Shown one piece after another: positions 54,908 through 63,646 of a stretch of DNA of 64,000 bases (position 1 is its first letter; every line of letters begins with the position of its first letter). The notes beneath the pieces were generated by a model that worked only from the letters and a program-made list of their open reading frames with translations, was not told where the DNA came from and ran no database searches. The DNA lies in NCBI RefSeq assembly GCF_016803135.1, contig NZ_JAEVFE010000002.1, forward strand, positions 248,001 through 312,000, written 5' to 3'. The stretch is from Altererythrobacter sp. C41. GTDB taxonomy: Bacteria > Pseudomonadota > Alphaproteobacteria > Sphingomonadales > Sphingomonadaceae. The translations under genes were made by a program, and so were the position numbers.

Positions 54908-56848
54908 TTGCTTATTGGGACGAGAAAAGGGGACAAGGTCAGTTACGGTGGTGCACCGATGCGGGTCATCGGGGCACGCGACATGGACACGCTCGTCGTC
55001 GCCAGCGTGGAAGGCGAGATCTTCAACGCGCCGATCAAGGAACTCGAAGCGGAGGCAGCCAACGCGAAGGTGAAGGACGGAGTGACCGTCGATCCCATCC
55101 GCGCTTCCAAGATCGACGCCTATCTCTCCGCATTCGGTCCGCTGCTCGACAAGGACCGCAACACGAAAGCATCCGTTCAGCAGGCTGCCGACAGCCTCGG
55201 CATATCTATCTCGTCGGCCTACAAGGCGCTGGCGCGCTATCGCGAGACCGGCAGGACCGATCATCTCCCTCCGCCCACCAGGCCGGGAGGCAGGGGCAAG
55301 CCACGCATCAATCATCGGGCGCAGCAGATCATCGAGGAGGTGATCGAAAAGGTGGTGCTGACAAGGCAAGGCGCCTCGCCCCGCAAATTCTATCGCGAGG
55401 TGAAGCGCCGGCTCGAAAATGCCGGGCTGCAGGTATCGCAATCGACGCTAGCGGACCGCTTGTCCCGGATACCCGAATACAGGTTCACGAAGGCGCGCAA
55501 GGGCTATAACGAGACGCGGAAGACCCACGATCCCATCCTCGACCACTACCCGGACGTCCGGCGTCCGCTGGAAGTCGTCCAGATCGACCACTGGAAGGCC
55601 GACATCGAAATCCTGTCCGAGGACCGCACCGAGGTCATCGGGCGGGTGTGGATAACACTCGCGATCGATGTCTTCTCGCGGATGGTCTTCGGCATGCATG
55701 TCGGACTCGACGCGCCGAGCACGATGACCTTCGGCATGGCCATGATAAACGGCATGACAAGCAAGGACGCGGTCGCGAGCGAACATGGGATCGAGTGGGA
55801 CAATCCCATCCGAGGAAAACCCGTCAGGCTGGAGGCCGACAACGCCGGTGAATTCACCGGCAAGTCCGCGCGGGCCTCGGCCAAGCACTTCGGCATTCGT
55901 CTCAAATGGAGGCCCATCGGCCAACCGCAGTACGGCGCGCACATCGAGCGCCTGAACGGAACCCTCGCGACGAGGTTCAAGGATCTCCCCGGTGCGACAG
56001 GAGCGACCGCCGACCAGCGCAAGCAACTCCGTCCCGAGATGACCGCCGCGTTCACCCTGCAGGACGTGACCAAGCACGCCTGGCTCATGGTCGACGAGTA
56101 TCACAACGAGGTTCACACGGGCATCGGCAAGACGCCGCTGGAGAAGTTCAAGGGCTACTACTTCGGCCCCCACGGTCAGCGTCACCGGCTCCCGCCGGTC
56201 TTCGTCGACAATCTCCAGTTCCGGATGCATTGGTTCCCGCTCGTGACCCGGACCATCCAGCGATACGGCATCCGTATCGATCACTTGGACTACTACAGTC
56301 CGGCACTTCGGTGGCTGGTGCGGAACCGCAAGAACTACGGCCCCGTCGAAGTCAGGCGGCATCCATTCGACGTGCGAGTCATCTATGTCCGGCATCCCGA
56401 CCGGAAGACCGAGAGCCCGGACAGCGACGATAGCGACGAGTGGATCGCGGTTCACATCCGCCAATTGAGCTTCCCGCTCGCCAGCATTTACGAACTGCAG
56501 CAGGCGCGCCGCGAGGCCCTGAGACGGTCGCGCGAACGCACGCCCGAAGTGCTGGCCAAGATCATTACCGAACAGCAGAAGCACATCGAAGAGGCCAAGA
56601 AGAAGACCAAGACCGCCCAACGCGAAGCTGCACGGAAGATGCATCATGACCGGATGAGGGAAGGTGCCTCCACTCCTTCTGTGCCTGTGGTGGACACGGC
56701 TACAGGGAGGGATTCCATCCAGACCCCGCCAGACCCGAAACATCTGGGTCCAGCCGCACAGCCGGTTGCCCCGAAATCTGACGAGGGCAGCCTAGCGGCA
56801 ATCCTCGCCGACATCAGCGATGAGGAACTCGACGAGGTATTCGAATGA
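54908..56848 (+). CDS. tnsB: DDE transposase TnsB
   Basis: A 646-residue DDE integrase-type transposase (TniA/TnsB) that cuts the 3' ends and joins them to target. The catalytic triad is Asp227 (VVQIDHW), Asp311 (EADNAGEF) and Glu347 (GAHIERLNG), with 35 residues between the last two. An N-terminal helix-turn-helix region and a basic C-terminal tail (Lys/Arg-rich, about residues 540-590) are also present. Start at TTG 54908, since no upstream ATG is in frame before a stop at 54869. A 153-base AT-containing gap separates it from tnsA. It overlaps tnsC by ATGA. Confidence 0.92.
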   Translation: MLIGTRKGDKVSYGGAPMRVIGARDMDTLVVASVEGEIFNAPIKELEAEAANAKVKDGVTVDPIRASKIDAYLSAFGPLLDKDRNTKASVQQAADSLGISISSAYKALARYRETGRTDHLPPPTRPGGRGKPRINHRAQQIIEEVIEKVVLTRQGASPRKFYREVKRRLENAGLQVSQSTLADRLSRIPEYRFTKARKGYNETRKTHDPILDHYPDVRRPLEVVQIDHWKADIEILSEDRTEVIGRVWITLAIDVFSRMVFGMHVGLDAPSTMTFGMAMINGMTSKDAVASEHGIEWDNPIRGKPVRLEADNAGEFTGKSARASAKHFGIRLKWRPIGQPQYGAHIERLNGTLATRFKDLPGATGATADQRKQLRPEMTAAFTLQDVTKHAWLMVDEYHNEVHTGIGKTPLEKFKGYYFGPHGQRHRLPPVFVDNLQFRMHWFPLVTRTIQRYGIRIDHLDYYSPALRWLVRNRKNYGPVEVRRHPFDVRVIYVRHPDRKTESPDSDDSDEWIAVHIRQLSFPLASIYELQQARREALRRSRERTPEVLAKIITEQQKHIEEAKKKTKTAQREAARKMHHDRMREGASTPSVPVVDTATGRDSIQTPPDPKHLGPAAQPVAPKSDEGSLAAILADISDEELDEVFE

Positions 56849-57750
56849 GTGGCTACTACGAGAACGGGGCTCTCAGGCCCGAGATGCAGGAATTCCTGGA
56901 CATCGACGGGCGGGAGCGCCTCTATCGTTGCTGGGACAGGGTATGGGTGCCCACGCCGTCGACGAAGGAGGCGTTCCTCGCTCTCCAGGACTGCATGAAC
57001 GCGGCTCCGTCGACGAAGCCACGGGGGCTGATCATCGCGGGCGAAGCTGATACGGGCAAGAGCAGAACCCTGACCGCGTTCCGGGATCTCCACCCGCCGC
57101 AGATCGATCTGCGAACGGAATATGCCGAGTTCCCGGCAATCTACTTGACCGCACCCGACAACCCGGATCCAGTCATCCTGCTCAAGAAGATCCTGATCGA
57201 GCTCGGACATCCCCTGCGCTACAATCCATCTCCTGCCGATCTGCGCAGCCACGTCATCATGATGCTGAAGTCTTGCCGTGTGGGCACGGTGATGATCGAC
57301 GAGGTCCACGACATCCAGCGTGACAACCGGATGAACTCGAAGCTCGTCGACTTCCTCACGTTCATGAAGAGCCTGATCAACGAAACCGGGCGGCCCTTCG
57401 TCGTCGGCGGAACGCATGAGGTCCGCGACCTGATGGCGAGCGACGACCAGATCGCGGGGAGGCTGAATAGGGTCGTGAAGCTGAAACCGTTCACTCTTGC
57501 GGAATTCGTGAAGGTGCTACTTTCGTTCGAGCGCATGCTGCCATTGCGCCGAGCATCCGTCTTCCGGTCCAGCGAAGACGTGATCCAGGCCCTCTATTCG
57601 CTTTCACAGGGCTACATCGGTCGGCTCAACTACCTGCTGCACGATGCCTGTCAGGTGGCCATCGAAAGCGGTGAGGAGCGGATCACCGCCTTCACGATCG
57701 ACAAGATAAAGGACCGCAGCATCGTATCAGTCGGTCGCCGGGCCGCCTGA
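56845..57750 (+). CDS. tnsC: transposon regulator ATPase TnsC/TniB
   Basis: A 301-residue AAA+ ATPase that links target selection to the transposase. Walker A is GEADTGKS (residues 66-73), Walker B VMIDEVHD (IDE at 151-153), and GTHEV near residue 189 is the sensor region. It is short, as in TniB-type proteins. Overlaps tnsB at the start (ATGA) and tniQ at the end by one base. Confidence 0.92.
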   Translation: MSGYYENGALRPEMQEFLDIDGRERLYRCWDRVWVPTPSTKEAFLALQDCMNAAPSTKPRGLIIAGEADTGKSRTLTAFRDLHPPQIDLRTEYAEFPAIYLTAPDNPDPVILLKKILIELGHPLRYNPSPADLRSHVIMMLKSCRVGTVMIDEVHDIQRDNRMNSKLVDFLTFMKSLINETGRPFVVGGTHEVRDLMASDDQIAGRLNRVVKLKPFTLAEFVKVLLSFERMLPLRRASVFRSSEDVIQALYSLSQGYIGRLNYLLHDACQVAIESGEERITAFTIDKIKDRSIVSVGRRAA

Positions 57751-58955
57751 TGGTTTCGGAAAGGCTCACTCCACGGCGCAGACATCTCGAGTTGCCGCCC
57801 TGGCCATACCAGCCGAAACCGCAACCCGACGAGCTGCTCTCGTCCTATCTCTGCCGTCTCGCGGCCGGTATGGACCTGAAGCCGATCACGTTCCTCAACA
57901 CGATTTTCGGATCGAGGAAGAACCTGCTCGCCCAAGACCTCGACAACTACGCTCCGGATCGGATCATCGAACGGATCTCGATCGGCACGCAACGCTCGCC
58001 GGACGAGATCGCCGCCTGCACGCTGCCATCATTGGTCGGCACCCTGCTCACCACGCACAATCCGAAGGGGAGGAACCCTTGGCTGCTGCCGACCACCATC
58101 GACAACAACCTCAGGCACCGTTTTGGCCTCCAGTACTGCGCAGACTGCCTGACCGAGGACGATCGCCCACACTACCGCAAGGTCTGGCGGCTGGCGTTCG
58201 TCACGACCTGCACAAGGCACGGAAAGATGCTTCGCGACAGGTGTCCCGAATGCGAATCGCCGCTGCACCCCCATGCTGCCGCTACGGCGATGCACTGCTT
58301 CAGGTGCGGAAGCGACGTGCGGGAAGGGAAACAGGCATGGACGAGGCCGGATCACGTTGTATGGCAGTCCCGTCTAGAGCGCAGCCTCCGCACGGGCTGG
58401 TTGCAGCTCGGGGACGAAACGCTGAGGTCGCACGTGGGCTTCGCGATCGTCCGGCAGGTCGCCACGCTCTTCGTGAACGGCAGGAAGGCGGATGCATTTC
58501 GCAACGCCGTCGCACGCGACTGGGACGGGGATCCGGTTCCGTATGCGAAACCGACTGCCCGTCAGCCGATCGAATACCTCTCGATCGAGGAACGTCATCG
58601 CCTGTTCGATCTGGTGGAACGCGTCATGGCCGGTTGGCCCTTCAGGTTCGTCCACTCCTGCGCGGAAGCCGGCATCCAGCGTTCCCATGCCATCAAGGAC
58701 ATGCGTTCACCGCCCTTCGCCTACGAGACCATCCTGCGATCGTATCTGGATTCCAGGCCCTACTACCCTAGCGAGCCCGAAGTCGCCGCCGCTGCCGGTT
58801 GGTTGCGGCGGACCAAAGGCAAAGCGACGTACCGTGACCTCAAGATGATCTGCGGCGAGAGCCGCGCGGCGATCTACCGGCACATGGACTACGAGAGGAA
58901 GCAGGCCAGACCGTCCAGGTGGCGGGTCGAAGCCATGGCGGATGCGCCGAACTAA
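57750..58955 (+). CDS. tniQ: target-selection protein TniQ
   Basis: A 401-residue TniQ/TnsD-type protein. The N-terminal zinc-finger region has clustered Cys/His: QYCADC (Cys130, Cys133), TTCTRHG (Cys154, His157), DRCPECES (Cys165, Cys168) and HCFRCGS (Cys183, Cys186). The C-terminal half (about residues 250-390) has helix-turn-helix-like repeats such as YRDLKMICGESRAAIYRHM. It would bind the target site, here the comM gene, and recruit TnsC. It ends tail-to-tail with the unassigned gene, sharing four bases. Confidence 0.9.
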   Translation: MVSERLTPRRRHLELPPWPYQPKPQPDELLSSYLCRLAAGMDLKPITFLNTIFGSRKNLLAQDLDNYAPDRIIERISIGTQRSPDEIAACTLPSLVGTLLTTHNPKGRNPWLLPTTIDNNLRHRFGLQYCADCLTEDDRPHYRKVWRLAFVTTCTRHGKMLRDRCPECESPLHPHAAATAMHCFRCGSDVREGKQAWTRPDHVVWQSRLERSLRTGWLQLGDETLRSHVGFAIVRQVATLFVNGRKADAFRNAVARDWDGDPVPYAKPTARQPIEYLSIEERHRLFDLVERVMAGWPFRFVHSCAEAGIQRSHAIKDMRSPPFAYETILRSYLDSRPYYPSEPEVAAAAGWLRRTKGKATYRDLKMICGESRAAIYRHMDYERKQARPSRWRVEAMADAPN

Positions 58956-60631
58956 CGTCGGGCCTTTTCCAGCACCGTTTCCAGCCGACGAATCATCGCG
59001 TCCCTGAACGCTCCGGCATCGCCCCACAAATTTTGAGCTCGGTTGACGGACACGATATCAAACACGTCGGACCTACATCTCGGCGAACGCCAACGCCCGC
59101 CGATGGCATCGCTGGCCTTGCGAGCGGCATTGGCTAGCACTCGGTCTGGCGTCGAGCCATCTCGTGGGATCAGAATGCCCAAGCTCACCTCATCACCCGA
59201 CGGAGAGCCGCGATCGACCACCAACAGCCTGATGCCGTCCGAGCGGATCTTGGCCACGAGTGGCTCCCGTTCGAAATCTAGGCCGCCGTAGGGAGAGCTT
59301 GCCCCGACAGGATCATGACGTGGCAAGGCAATCATGTTCCAACCCTGCTGTTCGCAAGCGGCTTCGAGGGCCGTCCATGTCTTTCGCAATGCTTCCACCA
59401 TAGAACGCGATGGCTGATTGTCTTCGATCATCTCACCGCGCCGGGTAACGGCGGACCCGATCTCGGGATCGGCTCCTGGCTGTCGACCACCCGTGCCGAA
59501 TAGCGCGTCCACACGACGCTGCTCACCGATGATGTTCTCGGTTCCCCGACTTCCGCCACCCACATCAATGTGGGCCACTTGGATTCCAGTAGCGTCGATC
59601 TTCCCACTTGTACCGGTCTGGACGGTCAGAGGATGACGGGAAGGAGACGCGGCCCTTCCGGTGGCGAGAGCTGGGCGCATCGCATTCGAGAGGCGCATGC
59701 GGCCACCGGCGGCGGGTTGCGAGACATCCGTCACGCGGGATGATCCCGGATAGCGGACCTCGATCCGTTCGAAATCGAAAGGAACCGTTATCTCGTCGAT
59801 GTGCGACACGACGAACCGTCTCAACCCGTTTGTTCGCCGGATCCACCTGCCCGAGACCCTCATCGGGATTGGGTCCTTCCAAGGCCAGGCCACATTCACG
59901 TGAACCGCTTGCGCATCCCTCCATGCAGGATTCACGCTCAGCTGCTGATAGACCTGACGATGCAAGGTGCGCATGGCCTCGTCGAACAGCACCGCCGCAA
60001 CGACGAGCGCCCTGTCATCCGTCATGTCCTTACTCGACGCGATGATGGCCGTACCGTTCGTATCGATGAACGATCGACCTCGGTCGATCGGGGAGCGGTC
60101 GGGCGCAGCCGGCCCTCCGTGCAAACCGTCGAAGAGTTCGAGGAGCACGTCGTTGCCGACGCCGAAGAGGCAGCGGATGAGCTCCATTTTGGGCAGAAGA
60201 ATCACGCGCCGCTTCGCTACGCGGCCGTCCGCGCCGGCGGCTTCGAGGAGAAAGCAGGGTGCATCGGCGATGCCGAGGGTTGGAAAAGGTCGGCAACCCG
60301 GTGGCTGAACACGATCGCCCAAACCGAGGGTCTCGTCCCTAATCTTATGGAACTGACCAGCTTCGGCCCTGGTCGGGCCGCTGCCAGCGTATGCTCCATT
60401 CTCCCACCTAGTGCCCGGCACCAGAAGATCTAGCTGTCCACAGCCGACCCATTTCGAGACCGCATCCATATCAGGGTCGAAAGATGGTCGGTCCATATCG
60501 ATAGCCAGCATCACTTGGCACTCGACTTCCTGGGCACCACCGGTTGGTTGCCGAACACGCCCGAGGCCTACAATCTCACCTACTCCGCCGATATCTTTGA
60601 ACTCGCCGATCCTCGGCGTCCGAATCGTCAT
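58952..60631 (-). CDS. unassigned 559-residue protein of the transposon (TniE/TnsE candidate)
   Basis: A long open frame convergent with tniQ. It has no signal peptide or helices. Its middle part reads VILLPKMELIRCLFGVGNDVL and HVNVAWPWKDPIPMRVSGRW; the C-terminal part reads DGIRLLVVDRGSPSGDEVSLGIL and DIVSVNRAQNLWGDAGAFRD, followed by a helical tail. I recognise no catalytic motif and no named family. Position beside TniQ in a comM-inserted Tn7-like element suggests it may be the TniE or TnsE counterpart, i.e. a second targeting protein or accessory factor. A separate domain can be suspected after residue ~350, where a Ser/Gly-rich linker occurs. Confidence 0.75.
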   Translation of the reverse strand: MTIRTPRIGEFKDIGGVGEIVGLGRVRQPTGGAQEVECQVMLAIDMDRPSFDPDMDAVSKWVGCGQLDLLVPGTRWENGAYAGSGPTRAEAGQFHKIRDETLGLGDRVQPPGCRPFPTLGIADAPCFLLEAAGADGRVAKRRVILLPKMELIRCLFGVGNDVLLELFDGLHGGPAAPDRSPIDRGRSFIDTNGTAIIASSKDMTDDRALVVAAVLFDEAMRTLHRQVYQQLSVNPAWRDAQAVHVNVAWPWKDPIPMRVSGRWIRRTNGLRRFVVSHIDEITVPFDFERIEVRYPGSSRVTDVSQPAAGGRMRLSNAMRPALATGRAASPSRHPLTVQTGTSGKIDATGIQVAHIDVGGGSRGTENIIGEQRRVDALFGTGGRQPGADPEIGSAVTRRGEMIEDNQPSRSMVEALRKTWTALEAACEQQGWNMIALPRHDPVGASSPYGGLDFEREPLVAKIRSDGIRLLVVDRGSPSGDEVSLGILIPRDGSTPDRVLANAARKASDAIGGRWRSPRCRSDVFDIVSVNRAQNLWGDAGAFRDAMIRRLETVLEKARR

Positions 60632-61272
60632 CGGATAACCGTAGCAAAGTCATGGTAAACATTTCGGGGCCGGCATACGCGTCGTAGAAACAGTTGCTTT
60701 GCAGGATGGTCGCAAGACGCCCATACGCGATCGGGATCGTCAGCACGTACCTGATCGTCCACGGCACGGCGGACCACGGAAAGGCCAAGCCCAACACCGA
60801 AGCGGAAACATCTTCTCGCCGGTCGCTCCGGCATGGTCATCCTCGGCGAGGGGCACAAGACACGGGGGCGCAACCGCCAGGCGCGTCCGAACGCAGCCCC
60901 AACAACCTGCTATCCTTCATGACCCACATCGCTGAAGGCACTCGGTACGCGCTGATCGATCAAAGCGAGATACGCCAATGCCCGGGTCGACGACGACACG
61001 AACTGGAGCGAGGCGTCGTTCGTCCTCGGATCACGTTGAGAAATTCCTCTCCCGGGGCTGGACGGAAAGATAGAGCGGCAACGTTCGTTACGACCAAGTA
61101 ATCATATGGTCTCCGGGGATATCTCACCTCGCGCAGCTTGAGACGATCCTTGTTCGCTCTATGTTCAGGTCCGCGGGGTGTTTTCTCTCCCGGGAAGCGT
61201 AGTTCTATCCTGAAGCCTCCCGCACCAATGGACGGACCCCCATAAAATGCGCATGGACAGGGGGCTGGATTA
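60632..61272. other. gene-poor stretch of the transposon
   Basis: About 640 bases with no convincing gene. Short frames occur on both strands (for example 60694-61101 forward and 60576-60797 reverse), but none has a good ribosome site, known motif or consistent codon use, and adjacent frames carry protein-like fragments separated by stops, so decayed cargo is possible. The last 60 bases contain a GTG start with purine-rich lead-in for the DUF2235 gene. Confidence 0.5.
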
Positions 61273-62733
61273 GTGGAGGAAAACGTAGATCAGGGCGCCG
61301 TAATCGCAGGCAGCGGTGGGAAGAACATCATCATCTTCTCGGACGGCACCGGGCAGTACGGCGGCGTCATGCCCGACCAACGATTGTCCAACATCTACAA
61401 GATGTATCGGGCCATGCGACCCGGCACCCAGACCGGCATCAACCCTGCGGAGCAGGTAGCCTACTATGACCCTGGGCTGGGGTCGGGAGAGCTGGGCGGA
61501 CGCATCCGCAACATCCTTGCCGCCGCGTTCGGAACAGGAATCAGCGAGAACATAGTCGACTGTTACGAGGCGATCCTGCGACACTACGACGAAGGAGACC
61601 GGGTCTTCATTTTCGGCTTCAGCCGCGGCGCCTACACCGCGCGCTGCGTGGCCAACGTCATGAATCTCTGCGGCATCCCTCGTCAGAATGCCGATGGAGG
61701 ACCGCTGCCTGCAGGCGGTGTCGCACTGCGCAGGATCGCCGAAGAAGCGGTCTACAGCGTCTACGAGCACGGATCAGGCCACGACCGCGCCGAATACGAA
61801 CTCGAACGCGAGGAGAAAGCTAGGCGATTTCGGGCCAAGCACCGCAGCGAGGGCACCGGGACGCGCGGTGAGGCGCAGGGGAATGTCGCACCGACCTTCA
61901 TCGGCGTATTCGACACCGTGGCTGCCCTCGGCACGGTAATCGTTCGACGGATCCTCGCAGCTCTCGCCGCAATAAGCATCTTCCTGGGCCTCGTCTCGGT
62001 CTGGGCGGGCTGGGATGCGCCGTGGTCATTCCTTGCCTGGCTGCCGGGCGGCCTGCTTGTCGCCAGCTTCCTGTGGGCGACCAAGAAGCAGTTCAAGTGC
62101 ATCACGGACCCGCCACAGGGAGGACGGTTCAGCTGGCATTTCGCCGCGTGGAATCTGAAGAACTACGACCGCTTCCTCGACAGCAGCGTGGGCTATGCGC
62201 GGCATGCGATATCGATCGACGAAAACCGCAAACGGTTTCCACGCGTGGGCTGGGGCCACAGCGACGACACGAGCCAACAGAATCGTGGTGATCTGGCATG
62301 GCTCAAGCAGGAATGGTTCGCGGGCAACCATTCCGACATCGGCGGAAGTTACCCGGAGAGCGAGTCCCGTCTGTCGGACATAGCACTGCGGTGGATGGTC
62401 GACGAACTCATGACCATTCCCGATCCGCCAAAAATCGACGAACGGTTCGCGCGGACCTTCCCTGACCCGCTCGGGCTGCAACACGATGAAGTGAAGGCGA
62501 GCCTGGAGCTGTGGCCGAGATGGTGGCCGAAATGGGCGAGGTTCGGATGGGCCGAAACAAGCCGTTCGATCAAACCCGACGCCGAACTGCACGACACGGT
62601 CTATCAGCGGCTGTCCGCCTCACGTGTGCCGCAATTCGACAAGCAGAGCCCTTACAGACCGGTCGGCCTTTGCTCGCATTACAAGGCTCAAGCACTTGCC
62701 GGCCCGTTCGCAGATGGGAAGGACGTCGACTGA
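61273..62733 (+). CDS. DUF2235 alpha/beta hydrolase with membrane helices
   Basis: A 486-residue protein of the DUF2235 family (Tle1-like lipase fold). The nucleophile motif is GFSRGAYTAR (Ser117); FIGVFDTVAALG carries the presumed Asp214; NHSDIGGSYPES (about residue 352) supplies the His. The SDGTGQ near the N-terminus is the oxyanion-type motif of the family. Two membrane helices lie between the Asp and His motifs (about residues 222-245 and 253-269). Known relatives include type VI secretion phospholipases and unassigned genes in defence islands; whether this one is an effector or a defence enzyme is open. Start GTG at 61273. Confidence 0.85.
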   Translation: MEENVDQGAVIAGSGGKNIIIFSDGTGQYGGVMPDQRLSNIYKMYRAMRPGTQTGINPAEQVAYYDPGLGSGELGGRIRNILAAAFGTGISENIVDCYEAILRHYDEGDRVFIFGFSRGAYTARCVANVMNLCGIPRQNADGGPLPAGGVALRRIAEEAVYSVYEHGSGHDRAEYELEREEKARRFRAKHRSEGTGTRGEAQGNVAPTFIGVFDTVAALGTVIVRRILAALAAISIFLGLVSVWAGWDAPWSFLAWLPGGLLVASFLWATKKQFKCITDPPQGGRFSWHFAAWNLKNYDRFLDSSVGYARHAISIDENRKRFPRVGWGHSDDTSQQNRGDLAWLKQEWFAGNHSDIGGSYPESESRLSDIALRWMVDELMTIPDPPKIDERFARTFPDPLGLQHDEVKASLELWPRWWPKWARFGWAETSRSIKPDAELHDTVYQRLSASRVPQFDKQSPYRPVGLCSHYKAQALAGPFADGKDVD

Positions 62734-62810
62734 TGATTGAAATTGATTTCGGTGAGGCCGCTGACCACAGGCCGTCGCCCAGCCACGTCTGGGTAGGGCG
62801 GATCTCGTAG
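62733..62810 (+). CDS. possible 25-residue peptide coupled to DUF2235 gene
   Basis: A frame encoding MIEIDFGEAADHRPSPSHV and ending GRIS begins in a TGATG overlap with the DUF2235 stop. It may be a small companion peptide (immunity-like?) or a remnant of a longer gene. The following 209 bases to the PycTM gene hold no other gene. Confidence 0.25.
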   Translation: MIEIDFGEAADHRPSPSHVWVGRIS

Positions 62811-63019
62811 ACCACGTCAGGTTCGGTCGCCCCGGACCTCGGATCAGCGCTACACCCGCCACGATGGGATAGCTTCCATGCTCTCGCCACGGCTTTTCAG
62901 CCCAGTATGTTATTCAGTCGAGAATCGTGGCGGCCGCTGAGTGCACATGATTGTGGCCCGGAGATCAAAACGGGGCATTCGAGCGTGCTCTTGGCCGTTA
63001 GCCGCTAGGCGCCTGCTGG

Positions 63020-63646
63020 CTAAGCAGCCTGCGTGAGCATGTAAAGCAGCGCGAGTGCGAGCCCGGGCAGGCCAAACCAGATCGATTTTTTGAGAGAAGC
63101 GTACTTCTTGGAGCAGACGCTGGACACGTCATAGCAGTGCTTGAGGCGAGCTGCGGTTAAGTCCGCCGGCTTGCGCTGGGCGACCTCGCCAACATAAAGA
63201 GCGGCGCTGCCTTTTTCGGCAACCGCACCGAAGAAAACGATGCCTTCGGCCGAGGGCGACGATAGTCGTGGCGCGACAACGCGGAACGCGAAGAAGGCAG
63301 ATAGACACAATGACAGCACGCTTGCGGCGAGCAGGGCGTAGTCAAGGGACAATGCCGGCGACAACAGCCCTCTGCGTACGTTGGATTGCCCGAAGAGATA
63401 GACGAGGACGCCGGATGCGATAGCGAAGGTCCATGCGGCCTTGGTGTCCGCCAAGCCGATGTAATGGCGCACGTAGGATTCCTGGAACTCAGCAAAATTC
63501 GCGTGATGCCCATCGAGCGTCATCGCGCCTACCGCGGTCACTTCGGCATGGCCTTTTTCCATCACGCCGATTGTCGGCGCAGCTTTCACGTCGGCAGGGA
63601 CTGGGCTGAGTACTGTCTCATCGGCTTGGTGGCTGGTATCGTTCAT
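63020..63646 (-). CDS. PycTM-type transmembrane effector of a Pycsar anti-phage system
   Basis: A 208-residue inner-membrane protein. A helical N-terminal part with HANFAEFQESYVRHYIGLADTKA leads into two helices (about residues 72-88 and 103-125), then the family core VAPRLSSPSAEGIVFFGAVAEKG...ALYVGEVAQRK and KHCYDVSSVCSKKYASLKKS, and a third helix (about 188-205). This is the Pycsar effector domain (PycTM): on binding cUMP or cCMP it is thought to disrupt the membrane and stop phage growth. It overlaps the cyclase gene by ATGA (63643-63646). The start at 63646 fits that overlap; an ATG at 63664 is six codons upstream. Confidence 0.85.
   Translation of the reverse strand: MNDTSHQADETVLSPVPADVKAAPTIGVMEKGHAEVTAVGAMTLDGHHANFAEFQESYVRHYIGLADTKAAWTFAIASGVLVYLFGQSNVRRGLLSPALSLDYALLAASVLSLCLSAFFAFRVVAPRLSSPSAEGIVFFGAVAEKGSAALYVGEVAQRKPADLTAARLKHCYDVSSVCSKKYASLKKSIWFGLPGLALALLYMLTQAA

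Noticed and set aside
60628-60873. Reverse frame with FGVGLGLSVVRR resembling a histidine-kinase nucleotide box
   Set aside because: Only this short stretch matches, no H-box or other kinase motif follows, and the frame stops early; likely chance or a relict.
60694-61101. 135-residue forward frame between the unassigned gene and DUF2235
   Set aside because: Poor start context, Arg/Gly-rich random-like composition and no family; kept as part of a gene-poor region.
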